29,036 bases of DNA. It comes from JAZQNF01 sp045641505. Lineage in GTDB: Bacteria > Bacillota > Clostridia > Lachnospirales > Bianqueaceae. How positions within the stretch are numbered: the stretch's first letter is position 1; every line of letters begins with the position of its first letter. The notes under the pieces are model-generated. The model was not told where the DNA came from. It ran no database searches and saw only the letters and a program-made list of their open reading frames with translations. Of this stretch, positions 1 through 6,815 are shown piece by piece. The stretch is taken from NCBI GenBank assembly GCA_045641505.1, contig JAZUHB010000071.1, positions 1 to 29,036 on the forward strand, read 5' to 3'. The position numbers and the translations under genes were made by a program.

Positions 1-1
1 C

Positions 2-694
2 CTCTCGGTCGACGACGATGACTGGTGGGGCGTCCTCTGCACCTGGGACGAGGACTGGATGCGCGCCCTGGGCGAGGTCGACGTGATGATGATCCGCGAA
101 ATCTCCGAGCTCTACGGCGACGAGACTGCCTTCCGCGGCTGGTACTGGGCGCACGAGCTCTACTCCAACCCTGTGCGGATGGAGTCGATCTGGGCGGAGC
201 TTCTGAACTCCGCGATCGCCGAGATCGACCGGACCGCCGACGGCCGCCCGCTGATGCTCTCCCCCTTCCGCCACGTGCAGGCCGGCCTCGTCACGAACGA
301 GTACCGGATGTGGGGCCGCTTCTTCGGCGCGGTGAACTTCCGCGAGGGCGACATCTTCGCGCCGCAGGACTCCACCGGCAAGCTGAACCAGTCGCACCCG
401 GACGAGCCCTCCCGCTTCTCCGCGGTCGTGATCTACGACTACCTGAACGCCGTGAAGCGCGCGGTGGACGAGACGCCGGAGCTTAGCCTCTGGATCAACG
501 TGGAGCTCTTCCAAAAGGAGAACGGCGACGAGTACAACGCCGCCGACGCCGCGCGGGTCGCTCTTCAGTGCGCGAACGCCTCGCGCGTCACGGACACGCT
601 GGTGACCTTCTCCTTCTCGCACTACGCGCTGCCGATGGGCACGAACGACACGCCCGAGGGCCGCGCGGCGCTGTTCGAAGGGATGACGAAGTAA
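2..694 (+). CDS. DUF4434-like protein, 5' end missing
   Basis: The frame is open from base 2 to a TAA at 692-694, so the N-terminus lies outside the window; a Met at base 59 is internal to the open frame and is probably not the true start. The visible 230 residues contain aromatic and acidic patches, a segment near bases 240-265 reading PLMLSPF, and a segment near 345-385 reading GDIFAPQDSTG. These resemble the C-terminal part of the DUF4434 family, TIM-barrel proteins related to glycoside hydrolases. That is recalled family knowledge, not a search. Catalytic residues and substrate cannot be named. A rho-independent terminator follows 19 bases after the stop, so this is the last gene of its transcript. 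The sugar-enzyme setting fits a carbohydrate role. Confidence 0.65.
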   Translation, partial: LSVDDDDWWGVLCTWDEDWMRALGEVDVMMIREISELYGDETAFRGWYWAHELYSNPVRMESIWAELLNSAIAEIDRTADGRPLMLSPFRHVQAGLVTNEYRMWGRFFGAVNFREGDIFAPQDSTGKLNQSHPDEPSRFSAVVIYDYLNAVKRAVDETPELSLWINVELFQKENGDEYNAADAARVALQCANASRVTDTLVTFSFSHYALPMGTNDTPEGRAALFEGMTK

Positions 695-712
695 GAAAAA
701 CTCGCCAAATGC

Positions 713-744
713 GAAAGGACACCCGAGAGGGTGTCCTTTTTTCT
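713..744 (+). terminator. Rho-independent terminator of the DUF4434-like gene
   Basis: An 11-base stem (AAAGGACACCC paired with GGGTGTCCTTT) around a GAGA loop is followed by a T-rich tract. It lies just after the TAA at 692-694. Confidence 0.9.
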
Positions 745-756
745 TGCGAAATGCTG

Positions 757-829
757 CCTGCGGCGTGCGATGCGGACCAGCCTGCGGCCTGCAGCGTGCG
801 ATGCGGACCAGCCTGCGGCCTGCGGCGTG
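757..829. repeat. Short tandem repeat, unit about 31 bases
   Basis: Three partial copies of a GC-rich unit built on CCTGCGGC...GTGCGATGCGGACCAG lie head to tail: 757-780 (shortened by 7 bases), 781-811 (full, 31 bases) and 812-829 (truncated). The unit has no good coding frame. It sits directly after a terminator, at the left edge of a gene-free gap. Confidence 0.75.
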
Positions 830-863
830 TTTTATGCATTATCAGCTCGCCATTTTACGGCAA

Positions 864-1149
864 TTGGCCAGCTAAATCCGTTTTCAAAATGTACGCCCCC
901 AAAAAGTGGCGGTGTTTCGAGATCATTTAGCTCGCCATTTTTCACTTTTGGGAGCCGAAAAAGGCGGGCGCGCAGCGTTTTCTTTGAAAATCCGTTCATC
1001 GCAATGCTCTGAAAAGTGCATAAATGCGCCAATTTTGGCAAATCCTGTATATTTTCGACCCATTTCCCTTGTAAGCGGCGAGTTAAACTACCGGCTTAGC
1101 TCGCCACTTTTTTGGAGCGTACGTTTTTTGAAAGCATTTTACTGGCCAA
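864..1149. repeat. Intergenic element with 49-base imperfect inverted ends
   Basis: Bases 864-912 and the complement of 1101-1149 are about 80% alike. Both run TTGGCCAG, then AAAT, TTTCAAAA, GTACGC, and end CCAAAAA.GTGGCG. Inside the arms the motif TTAGCTCGCC recurs (928-937, 1096-1105), and GGCGAGTTAA at 1077-1086 pairs with the second copy to form a hairpin followed by six T. A second hairpin (ACTGGCCAA at 1141-1149 with TTGGCCAGT at 1160-1168) overlaps the right end. No transposase or convincing ORF is present. With the tandem repeat to its left, this accounts for most of the 548-base gap 695-1242. Confidence 0.6.
1077..1113 (+). terminator. Hairpin with T tract, possible terminator inside the element
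   Basis: GGCGAGTTAA (1077-1086) pairs with TTAGCTCGCC (1096-1105) through one G-T pair. The loop is 9 bases, and ACTTTTTT follows. It has the shape of a rho-independent terminator, but no gene ends nearby on the plus strand, so it may only be part of the repeat element. Confidence 0.4.
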
Positions 1150-1242
1150 AGTTCCATGATTGGCCAGTTAAGAAGACACTTTTCACGCCACAACGGCCAC
1201 AGCGGCCGCCGAGAGCCGGCGCATCCGCATAGAGCCGGCCGC

Positions 1243-2706
1243 TCAGCCCTCTCTCCCCTTCAGCTCCTCGCAGATCCGGTCGTACTCCTCCTCGTCCAGC
1301 TTGTAGTGCTTCTTGTAGAGGAGGTAGCCGATGAGCTGCAGGACGAAGGGAAGCACCGTCATCGCGAGCAGCAGCCCCAGGGTCTGGGAGGGCTGCACCC
1401 GGGAAAGGATCTCGGCGATCTGCGTGCTCTTTTCGGCCGCGGTGATCGCGCCGCGCTCGGCCAGGTTCTCCAGGTCGGAGATTTGGTTGGTGTAGCTGGT
1501 GACGCGGCAGATCATGTAGCTCGCGTAGGCGATCAGGATGACCAGCGCCGACGAAAGCTTGGTGAGGAAGGGACGCATCGAGGTGATGATCGCCTCGTCG
1601 CGGGTGCCGTTCTTCAGCTCGTTGTACTCGACCGTGTTGAAGATCGAGATCATCAGGATCAGGTAGAAGCCGTACTGGCCGAAGTTCGCCAGCATGTAGC
1701 CGACGGTGAGGACCCAGAACTCCAGGTTGCCGGAGGGCAGCAGGAGACCGGCGAGGATCTGCACCGCGTAGCCCACGGCGGAGATCCCGAGCAGGATGCT
1801 CATCAGCTGCTTCCGGTGGAACTTCCGGGAGATCGCGGGGTAGAAGATCATCAGGAACGCGGTCGCCGCCATGCCGACGGTGGTGAAGGTCGAATAGAGG
1901 CCGCCCTCGTAGCCGAACTCGAAGTAGATGTAGTTGTTCGCGACGCCGGAGACCGCGATGCTGTTGCCGATGCTCTGGATCAGGAAGATCAGGCAGACCC
2001 ACAGCAGCTGGTCGTTCCCGCCGATGGTCGAGAAGATCTTCTTGAAGCTGACGGGGGGCGCGGGGCTGAGGTCGCGGCGCTCCTTCACGCCGAAGAGCGT
2101 GAAGAGCATGAAGAGGGGCGCCAGGATGCAGATCACGAGCGCGATGATGCCGTAGGCGCTCTTCGCGCTGCCGCCGAGGGCGAACTCACCGGCGGTGAAG
2201 AGCGGGATCAGGATGGACGCCGCCGTGCCGCCGATGCCGGCGCAGAGCGTGGCGCGGGAGGTGAAAAGGTTGCGGGAGTCGCCGTCCTCGGAGAGCGCGG
2301 TGACCATGCCCCAGTAGGAGATGTCGTTCATCGTGTAGGTGATGCTGAAGAGGAAATAGATCACGCCGAAGAACCAGATGAAGGACCAGCCCTCGAGATT
2401 ACTGTTGAACGCGGCGTAGACCACGAAGCAGGTGGTCAGCATGCCGATCGCGAGCCAGGGCTTGAACTTGCCGAAGCGGCCGCGGGTGCGCTCGATGATG
2501 TTGCCCATGATGGGATCGTTGGCGCCGTCGAAGATACGGGCCGCAACGATGATCGCGGTGACCGCCGCGAGCTGCGCGTCCGTCAGGCTCCGGGTGTACA
2601 TCACGTAGACCAGGATATAGTTGGTAAACAGCGAGTAGATCATGTCCCGTCCGATTGTGCTCAGCGGATAGAACATGAGATTTTTCTTTTGTTGTTTCTC
2701 GTCCAT
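1243..2706 (-). CDS. GPH-family sugar:cation symporter (MFS, MelB-like)
   Basis: A 487-residue protein with about twelve hydrophobic segments and the layout of glycoside-pentoside-hexuronide:cation symporters. An N-terminal cytoplasmic Lys-rich stretch is followed by YPLSTIGRDMIY, and an Asn/Asp-containing early helix reads FDGANDPIMG, the site equivalent to the cation-binding helix of MelB. The central cytoplasmic loop is charged (GVKERRDLSPAPP). The start at 2706 is set by AAGGAG seven bases upstream. The protein would import a glycoside or sugar acid with Na+ or H+. It is transcribed divergently from the acyltransferase and Gfo/Idh/MocA genes, which suggests a shared substrate. The exact sugar cannot be read from the sequence. 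Confidence 0.88.
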   Translation of the reverse strand: MDEKQQKKNLMFYPLSTIGRDMIYSLFTNYILVYVMYTRSLTDAQLAAVTAIIVAARIFDGANDPIMGNIIERTRGRFGKFKPWLAIGMLTTCFVVYAAFNSNLEGWSFIWFFGVIYFLFSITYTMNDISYWGMVTALSEDGDSRNLFTSRATLCAGIGGTAASILIPLFTAGEFALGGSAKSAYGIIALVICILAPLFMLFTLFGVKERRDLSPAPPVSFKKIFSTIGGNDQLLWVCLIFLIQSIGNSIAVSGVANNYIYFEFGYEGGLYSTFTTVGMAATAFLMIFYPAISRKFHRKQLMSILLGISAVGYAVQILAGLLLPSGNLEFWVLTVGYMLANFGQYGFYLILMISIFNTVEYNELKNGTRDEAIITSMRPFLTKLSSALVILIAYASYMICRVTSYTNQISDLENLAERGAITAAEKSTQIAEILSRVQPSQTLGLLLAMTVLPFVLQLIGYLLYKKHYKLDEEEYDRICEELKGREG

Positions 2707-2742
2707 GCTGCGGCTCCTTTTTCACGTTGCTTGTCTGCTTCC

Positions 2743-2771
2743 ATATTAACGGAAGCTCGCGCCGCTTGCAA
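2743..2771 (-). promoter_or_regulatory. Sigma-70-type promoter for the GPH symporter
   Basis: On the minus strand, TTGCAA (2766-2771) and TAATAT (2743-2748) are separated by exactly 17 bases. The -10 box lies 36 bases upstream of the start at 2706. It is back to back with the plus-strand promoter at 2780-2808. Confidence 0.65.
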
Positions 2772-2779
2772 CTCTTTTC

Positions 2780-2808
2780 TTGACGCTCCCGCGGGCCGAC
2801 CCTATAAT
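2780..2808 (+). promoter_or_regulatory. Sigma-70-type promoter for the acyltransferase/oxidoreductase operon
   Basis: TTGACG (2780-2785), a 17-base spacer and a perfect TATAAT (2803-2808) precede the ribosome binding site AAGGAG (2829-2834) and the GTG start at 2841. Confidence 0.85.
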
Positions 2809-2840
2809 GAAAGGACAAATAACGATCCAAGGAGACGCGT

Positions 2841-3767
2841 GTGAAAGAATATATCGACGGTTTCTGTGTCCGTTTCGGCTATCCGGAGGAGGCCCGCGCG
2901 GCGCTCGTCGCGGCCTATGACGAGATCACGGAGGACCCGGAGCTCTCCGCCCTCTTCCACGGGGGCTTGCGCGAGTACGAGGCCGACCGCTGGACCTCGG
3001 CCGAGCCCTTCCGGGCGCTGCTGGACGAGCTCCGCGCCCGCTCCGGCAGGCCCCATTACTACGCCTCGCACCTGCTCTTCTTCATCTGCTGCTCGCGGCA
3101 TCTGCTCGAGCTCTACCGGCGCGAGGGGATTTCGGAGGAGATCTGGTTCGACTCGATGTGCGACCTCAAGTGGAAGCTCTTCGAGTGCCGGAAGCTCCAC
3201 GGGCAGTGGGGAAGCTTCGTCGCGCCCTGGTTCATCGGCTTCTTTCTGCTGCGGCGTTTCGCGCTCGGGCGCTTCCAGTTCGAGCCGGACACGCTCCGCT
3301 GCGAATACCGCTACGGCGAGTACCTCTTCCCCGCGGGGACGCCCTGCGTCAACTTCCACATCCCGAACTGCGGGAGTATTTCCCGGGAAATAAAGGACGA
3401 TTCCTTCGCGCGCGCCGAGGCCTTCTTCCGCGGCCGCTGCCCCGAGGGACTGACAATCTTCACCTGCTCCTCCTGGCTCCTCTACCCGCATAACCGGGAG
3501 CTCCTCTCCTCGGGCGGCATCATCGATTTCATGAACGATTTCGACATCATCTTCTCGGAGAATGACCCGAGCTACCACGATTTCTGGCGGATCTTCTACA
3601 AGGAATTCAACGGCAGCTTCGAGGGCTATCCGCAGGAAACACGGCTCCAGCGGGCCTACCTTGCCCGGATGCGCGAGGGCCTGCCCGGCGGCGAGGGTTA
3701 CGGCGTGATCCTTTGGAAGGACGGCCGGATCCTCAACCGGACACGGAGCGCGCACACGCTTCAGTAA
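2841..3767 (+). CDS. Putative GNAT-like acyltransferase (DUF5596-type)
   Basis: A 308-residue soluble protein. The GTG start at 2841 is chosen because AAGGAG ends six bases before it and no better ATG follows. The body is rich in aromatic residues: HYYASHLLFFICCSRHLLELY near residues 75-95 and PWFIGFFLLRRFALGRFQFEPD near 130-152. The C-terminal half reads NFHIPNCGSIS, then TCSSWLLYP and FMNDFDIIF. This two-part pattern resembles a clostridial acyltransferase family described by N-terminal (NAT_N) and GNAT-like C-terminal domains. The match is from memory and moderate. The next gene, a Gfo/Idh/MocA oxidoreductase, starts 24 bases after the stop, so they probably share a transcript. The acyl donor and acceptor are unknown; a link to a sugar derivative is inferred from the neighbours. 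Confidence 0.6.
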   Translation: MKEYIDGFCVRFGYPEEARAALVAAYDEITEDPELSALFHGGLREYEADRWTSAEPFRALLDELRARSGRPHYYASHLLFFICCSRHLLELYRREGISEEIWFDSMCDLKWKLFECRKLHGQWGSFVAPWFIGFFLLRRFALGRFQFEPDTLRCEYRYGEYLFPAGTPCVNFHIPNCGSISREIKDDSFARAEAFFRGRCPEGLTIFTCSSWLLYPHNRELLSSGGIIDFMNDFDIIFSENDPSYHDFWRIFYKEFNGSFEGYPQETRLQRAYLARMREGLPGGEGYGVILWKDGRILNRTRSAHTLQ

Positions 3768-3791
3768 AATCTGCCATACGGAGGCTTTGAC

Positions 3792-5051
3792 ATGAAAACT
3801 CAATTCACCGTCGCCATCATCGGCTGCGGACAGCGCGGCATGGGGACCTACGGCAGCATCATGTTGGAGAGCCCCGAGCGCTTCCGCATCGTCTCGGTCT
3901 GCGACATCAACCCGGTCCGGCTCGCGCAGGCCCGGGAGAAATTCGGCGTCGCCGAAGAGGACGCGTTCCTCCGCGAGGAGGACTTCTTCGCGAAGCGCCG
4001 GGCGGACCTCCTCCTGGTCACCACCCTGGACGCGGACCACGTGCGGCAAGGCATCGAGGGACTCCGACTCGGCTACGACCTGCTGATGGAGAAGCCGATC
4101 ACCGCGGATCCCGCCGAGGCGAAGGCGCTCCTCGCGGCGCAGCAGCAGTACGGCGGCCGCGTCACGGTCTGCCACGTGCTCCGCTACGCGCCGGCCTTCC
4201 GGAAAGCGGCCGAGCTTTTGCAGGCGGGCCGCATCGGCCGTCTCGCCGCGATCGATGCCACCGAGCAGGTCGCCTTCTGGCACCAGTCCCACAGCTTCGT
4301 CCGCGGCAACTGGCGCCGCACCGGCGAGACCGCCCCGATGATCCTGGCGAAGTGCTGCCACGATCTGGACCTCCTGCAGTGGTACGCCGGCAGCCGCTGC
4401 GTGTCGCTTTCCTCCGTGGGCGAGCTTACCTTCTTCAAGGAAGAGAACGCGCCCGAGGGCTCCGCGGCCCGCTGCCTGGACTGCGCGCTCGCGGACAGCT
4501 GCCCCTTCAGCGCCAAGCGCATCTACCTGGACGCCTTCCGCGGCGGCAAGACGAACTGGCCCGTGAACGTCATCTCCGACGTCCGGCCGCTCACCGAGGA
4601 GGCCGTCACCGAGGCGCTCCGCGAGGGCCCCTACGGCCGCTGCGTCTTCCGCTGCGACAATGACGCGGTCGACCACCAGCTGACGCTCATGACCTTCGAG
4701 AACGGCGTGAAGGCCTCGCTGACGATGACCGCCTTCACCAAGGACAGCGGCCGCATCATCTACTTCCGCGGCACGGCGGGCGAGCTGATCCTGAACGAGG
4801 AGACCGATAGGATCACGCTGAAGGTCTTCGGCGGCGAAAACGAGGAATGGAAGATCGCCGAGCTTCTCGCGGACGGCAGCGGCCACGGCGGCGGCGACAC
4901 CGGATTGGTGAACGGCCTCTACGAAGCGCTCCTCGCGGGCGGCGCGGCCCCGACGGCCCTCGCGGCCTCCGTCGAGAGCCATCTGATGGGCTTCGCGGCG
5001 GAGCGTTCGCGCCTCGCCGGCGGACGGCTGGAGTACGTGCACGAAGAGTGA
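3792..5051 (+). CDS. Gfo/Idh/MocA-family oxidoreductase with Cys-rich insert
   Basis: A 419-residue NAD(P)-dependent sugar or polyol dehydrogenase-like protein. The N-terminal Rossmann fold carries the dinucleotide loop GCGQRG (residues 11-16). The family Glu-Lys-Pro motif is MEKP with K101, and the active-site region KCCHDLDLLQW places H190 and D191. A Cys-rich insert has C228, C231 and C237 (CLDC...CPFSA); with a nearby Cys it could bind a metal. Such inserts occur in a subset of this family. GGAGG lies eight bases before the ATG. The last codons and the stop are part of a 41-base tandem duplication that continues past the gene. The enzyme probably oxidises or reduces a sugar imported by the divergent GPH symporter; the substrate is not determinable. 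Confidence 0.88.
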   Translation: MKTQFTVAIIGCGQRGMGTYGSIMLESPERFRIVSVCDINPVRLAQAREKFGVAEEDAFLREEDFFAKRRADLLLVTTLDADHVRQGIEGLRLGYDLLMEKPITADPAEAKALLAAQQQYGGRVTVCHVLRYAPAFRKAAELLQAGRIGRLAAIDATEQVAFWHQSHSFVRGNWRRTGETAPMILAKCCHDLDLLQWYAGSRCVSLSSVGELTFFKEENAPEGSAARCLDCALADSCPFSAKRIYLDAFRGGKTNWPVNVISDVRPLTEEAVTEALREGPYGRCVFRCDNDAVDHQLTLMTFENGVKASLTMTAFTKDSGRIIYFRGTAGELILNEETDRITLKVFGGENEEWKIAELLADGSGHGGGDTGLVNGLYEALLAGGAAPTALAASVESHLMGFAAERSRLAGGRLEYVHEE

Positions 5052-5147
5052 ACCGAGAGCAAAGAAAACTGGAGTACGTGCGCGAAGAGTGAATCGAGAG
5101 CAAAGAAAACTGGAGTACGTGCGCGAAGACTGAATCGAGAACAAAGC
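5031..5147. repeat. 41-base tandem repeat spanning a stop codon
   Basis: Three head-to-tail copies start at 5031, 5072 and 5113; the third is cut short near 5147. Each begins GGAGTACGTGC and includes GAATCGAGA(G/A)CAAAG. Copy 1 holds the last codons and the TGA of the oxidoreductase. Copies 2 and 3 are non-coding replicas, near-identical to each other, leading straight into the terminator. Confidence 0.92.
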
Positions 5148-5187
5148 CCGCCGAAGGGGAAAACTCCTCCTCGGCGGGCTTTTTGTT
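5143..5187 (+). terminator. Rho-independent terminator of the acyltransferase/oxidoreductase operon
   Basis: AAAGCCCGCCGA pairs with TCGGCGGGCTTT and is followed by a T tract. It lies about 95 bases after the stop, just beyond the 41-base repeats. Confidence 0.9.
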
Positions 5188-5284
5188 GGCTGTATTTGGG
5201 AATTCTGTTTGCTGCTTTTCGAAGTCGGGAAGCCCTGATATGATACGGGATTTCCGGGAACCCGGCCGATCGCGCGGAGCCCGC

Positions 5285-5644
5285 GGCTTCGTCTCATTTT
5301 TTGGCACACTTTTTGAAAATGTACAGCAAATCAGACGAAAAACGAGAATTTGACAGAAAGCAAAAAGTGACTTTTCCGGGATGTCTGTCAAATCGGGCGA
5401 AAACGTAGAATCTGACAGAAATTTGATGCATCAAGGCGGTCCGAGAAGTGTCCCCGGCAAGCAGAGTTCCGTCCCCTCAGCACATTTGCCTGATTTGATG
5501 CACCAAATGTCTGTCAAGAACGGCAAAAACAGCTGATTTGACAGAGATCCTAAAAATGGCACCTTTTCAATTCTGGCAAATCCGGCGAAAACCGCCGATC
5601 TGACAGACGTTTTTCAAAAAGCACGAAAAAAATGAGACGAAGGC
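5285..5644. repeat. Intergenic hairpin-repeat array with inverted ends
   Basis: The outer ends are inverted copies: GGCTTCGTCTCATTTTTT at 5285-5302 matches the complement of 5627-5644, and similarity continues inwards through CTTTTTGAAAA. Inside are four copies of a 35-base unit at 5326-5360, 5387-5421, 5513-5547 and 5576-5610. Each has the plan (CTGT)CAAATC.GGCGAAAAC...GA(T/A)(T/C)TGACAG, with ends that pair as an imperfect hairpin. Start-to-start spacing is 61, 126 and 63 bases. The double spacing holds an 88-base insert bounded by TTTGATGCAYCAA (5422-5434 and 5494-5506). No ORF is credible here. Of the 642-base gap 5052-5693, only the tail 5188-5284 and the short stretch 5645-5693 show nothing recognisable. 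Confidence 0.75.
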
Positions 5645-5693
5645 GAGGCAGATGAGCCGAAATGCGCCGGCAAAACAGAACCGCAGACGCTCT

Positions 5694-6293
5694 TTAATCG
5701 ACAATCACACCAGCCTGTACCAGGATATCACGGCCATTGATCTTGAAGAATTCCTTCGAATCATTCGTATAAGTAATGAAATGAAGCAAATAGGCCTGGC
5801 CTCGCTGAATTACGTCCACAGTGACATTCGGAGGAAGATATGCTGAAAGATCGGCAGGAATGTCATAGCGCGCGTCATTTCCAAAAACAAACAGATGGCA
5901 CTCGCTCATCGCCAGTTTGTTTCTTCTTCTGACCATAGACTGCAGAGAGGTGAAGAAGTAGCGGTAATAGCCCAGCTGATCGGTTACTTCTGCCGACGCA
6001 CTTTGGCCTTTCATCGTCCAACGGCCACGGTCGTCTTTTTCCAGATGAACCATCCGGCCCGTATAAATTAGCCTGCCGTTCACAAATCCTCTCTCCGCGA
6101 TGACTCTCTGCTCATGCCCGAGCGAATCGACACCGAGATAAACCAGTTCCGAGTTCTCTTCAAAGTTGATCTTCTTCAACGCCCGCTTGTACCCGAGCTC
6201 AGACCAGTTCGCCGCCAGAATGATTCCGACGACCGCCGCGATGAGAATTCCGACAAACGCGAACACGATGCCAAAATATTTCCTGCCACTCAT
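5694..6293 (-). CDS. Membrane-anchored protein of unknown function, probable BlaI-regulon target
   Basis: The start is placed at 6293 because GGAGGT lies seven bases upstream; a longer frame reaches 6371 but would run across the promoter. The product is 199 residues. It has one N-terminal transmembrane segment (about residues 7-28) followed by an extracytoplasmic domain of about 170 residues. That domain mixes charged and aromatic stretches (ENSELVYLGVDSLG, GYYRYFFTSLQ, VDVIQRGQAYLLHF). I do not recognise a family, and no beta-lactamase or penicillin-binding motif is visible. Its promoter is overlapped by a palindrome shared with the divergent BlaI-like gene, so it is inferred to be repressed by BlaI and released through the BlaR1-like protease. 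GC content is lower than in the neighbours. Confidence 0.75.
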   Translation of the reverse strand: MSGRKYFGIVFAFVGILIAAVVGIILAANWSELGYKRALKKINFEENSELVYLGVDSLGHEQRVIAERGFVNGRLIYTGRMVHLEKDDRGRWTMKGQSASAEVTDQLGYYRYFFTSLQSMVRRRNKLAMSECHLFVFGNDARYDIPADLSAYLPPNVTVDVIQRGQAYLLHFITYTNDSKEFFKINGRDILVQAGVIVD

Positions 6294-6342
6294 GTTTCTT
6301 ACCTCCAAAAATAAACAGCAATCACGACTGTCCGGCACCATC

Positions 6343-6371
6343 AGTTTACATTCATAAACCGCCCCTGTCAA
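6343..6371 (-). promoter_or_regulatory. Promoter of the unknown membrane protein
   Basis: On the minus strand, a perfect TTGACA (6366-6371) and TAAACT (6343-6348) are 17 bases apart. The left palindrome (6344-6359) covers the -10 box and most of the spacer, an arrangement expected for repression. Confidence 0.75.
6344..6359. promoter_or_regulatory. Candidate BlaI operator 1
   Basis: GTTTACATTCATAAAC is an imperfect 16-base palindrome matching operator 2 at 12 of 16 positions, with both GTTTA and TAAAC arms kept. Its centre is 34 bases from that of operator 2. Binding by the adjacent BlaI-like protein is inferred. Confidence 0.7.
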
Positions 6372-6377
6372 GAATTA

Positions 6378-6393
6378 GTTTATAATTATAAAC
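6378..6393. promoter_or_regulatory. Candidate BlaI operator 2
   Basis: GTTTATAATTATAAAC is a perfect 16-base palindrome. It ends seven bases before the -35 box of the BlaI-like gene and lies just upstream of the -35 box of the divergent gene. BlaI/MecI/CopY proteins bind such AT-rich dyads as dimers (family knowledge). Confidence 0.75.
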
Positions 6394-6400
6394 CTCCCTC

Positions 6401-6429
6401 TTGACTTTTCCCCGCGCACCGCCTAATCT
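6401..6429 (+). promoter_or_regulatory. Promoter of the blaI-blaR1-like operon
   Basis: TTGACT (6401-6406), a 17-base spacer and TAATCT (6424-6429) lie 29 bases upstream of the ATG at 6459. Confidence 0.7.
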
Positions 6430-6458
6430 AATCCTATCAAGCGGAAAGGAATGCGAAA

Positions 6459-6812
6459 ATGGAAAAACTGACCGATACCGAGGCGCGCCTCGCCGAGCTG
6501 ATCTGGGAGCACGAGCCCGTCGGCTCCATGCATCTGGTGCAGCTCGCGGAGGGCGAAATGAACTGGAAGAAAAGCACCACCTTCACCATCCTCCGGCACC
6601 TGACCGAAAAGGGCTTCTTCCGGAACAAGAATTCGGAGGTCAGCTCGCTCATCTCCCGGGATGAGTTCCGGGCGGCGCAAAGCTCGATCATCGTCAACAA
6701 TCATTTCGACGGCTCGCTCCCCTGCTTCGTAGCGGCGTTCACCGCCTCCAACAAGCTGACCGCAAAGGATCTCGAAGCCCTGCGCGAGATGATCGACAGC
6801 TATCAGGACTGA
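6459..6812 (+). CDS. BlaI/MecI/CopY-family transcriptional repressor
   Basis: A 117-residue winged-helix protein, the usual length for this family. The DNA-binding part begins LTDTEARLAELIWE, and the recognition helix follows W36 in the family signature WKKSTTFTILRHL (36-48). The segment at 81-100 (NHFDGSLPCFVAAFTASNKL) corresponds to the region where BlaI and MecI dimerise and are cleaved on induction. GGAAAGGA precedes the ATG at a normal distance. The BlaR1-like gene starts three bases after the stop, so the two are translationally linked. Two palindromes upstream are its likely binding sites, implying self-repression and control of the divergent membrane protein gene. No beta-lactamase gene is seen in the window. 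Confidence 0.92.
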   Translation: MEKLTDTEARLAELIWEHEPVGSMHLVQLAEGEMNWKKSTTFTILRHLTEKGFFRNKNSEVSSLISRDEFRAAQSSIIVNNHFDGSLPCFVAAFTASNKLTAKDLEALREMIDSYQD

Positions 6813-6815
6813 TCC

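Noticed and set aside
864..1149. Classical MITE or insertion sequence
   Set aside because: The inverted ends are imperfect, I could not find a target-site duplication at the edges, and there is no transposase. It is described as a repeat element only.
2802..5309. A minus-strand open frame of 835 codons opposite the acyltransferase and Gfo/Idh/MocA genes
   Set aside because: Same antisense effect. The plus-strand genes have a promoter, ribosome binding sites and family motifs.
5326..5610. CRISPR array
   Set aside because: The 35-base units differ at many positions, the spacers are partly alike, one interval is double, and no cas genes are nearby.
5652..5846. A 64-codon plus-strand ORF at the edge of the hairpin array
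   Set aside because: It has no ribosome binding site and is mostly antisense to the 3' end of the membrane protein gene.
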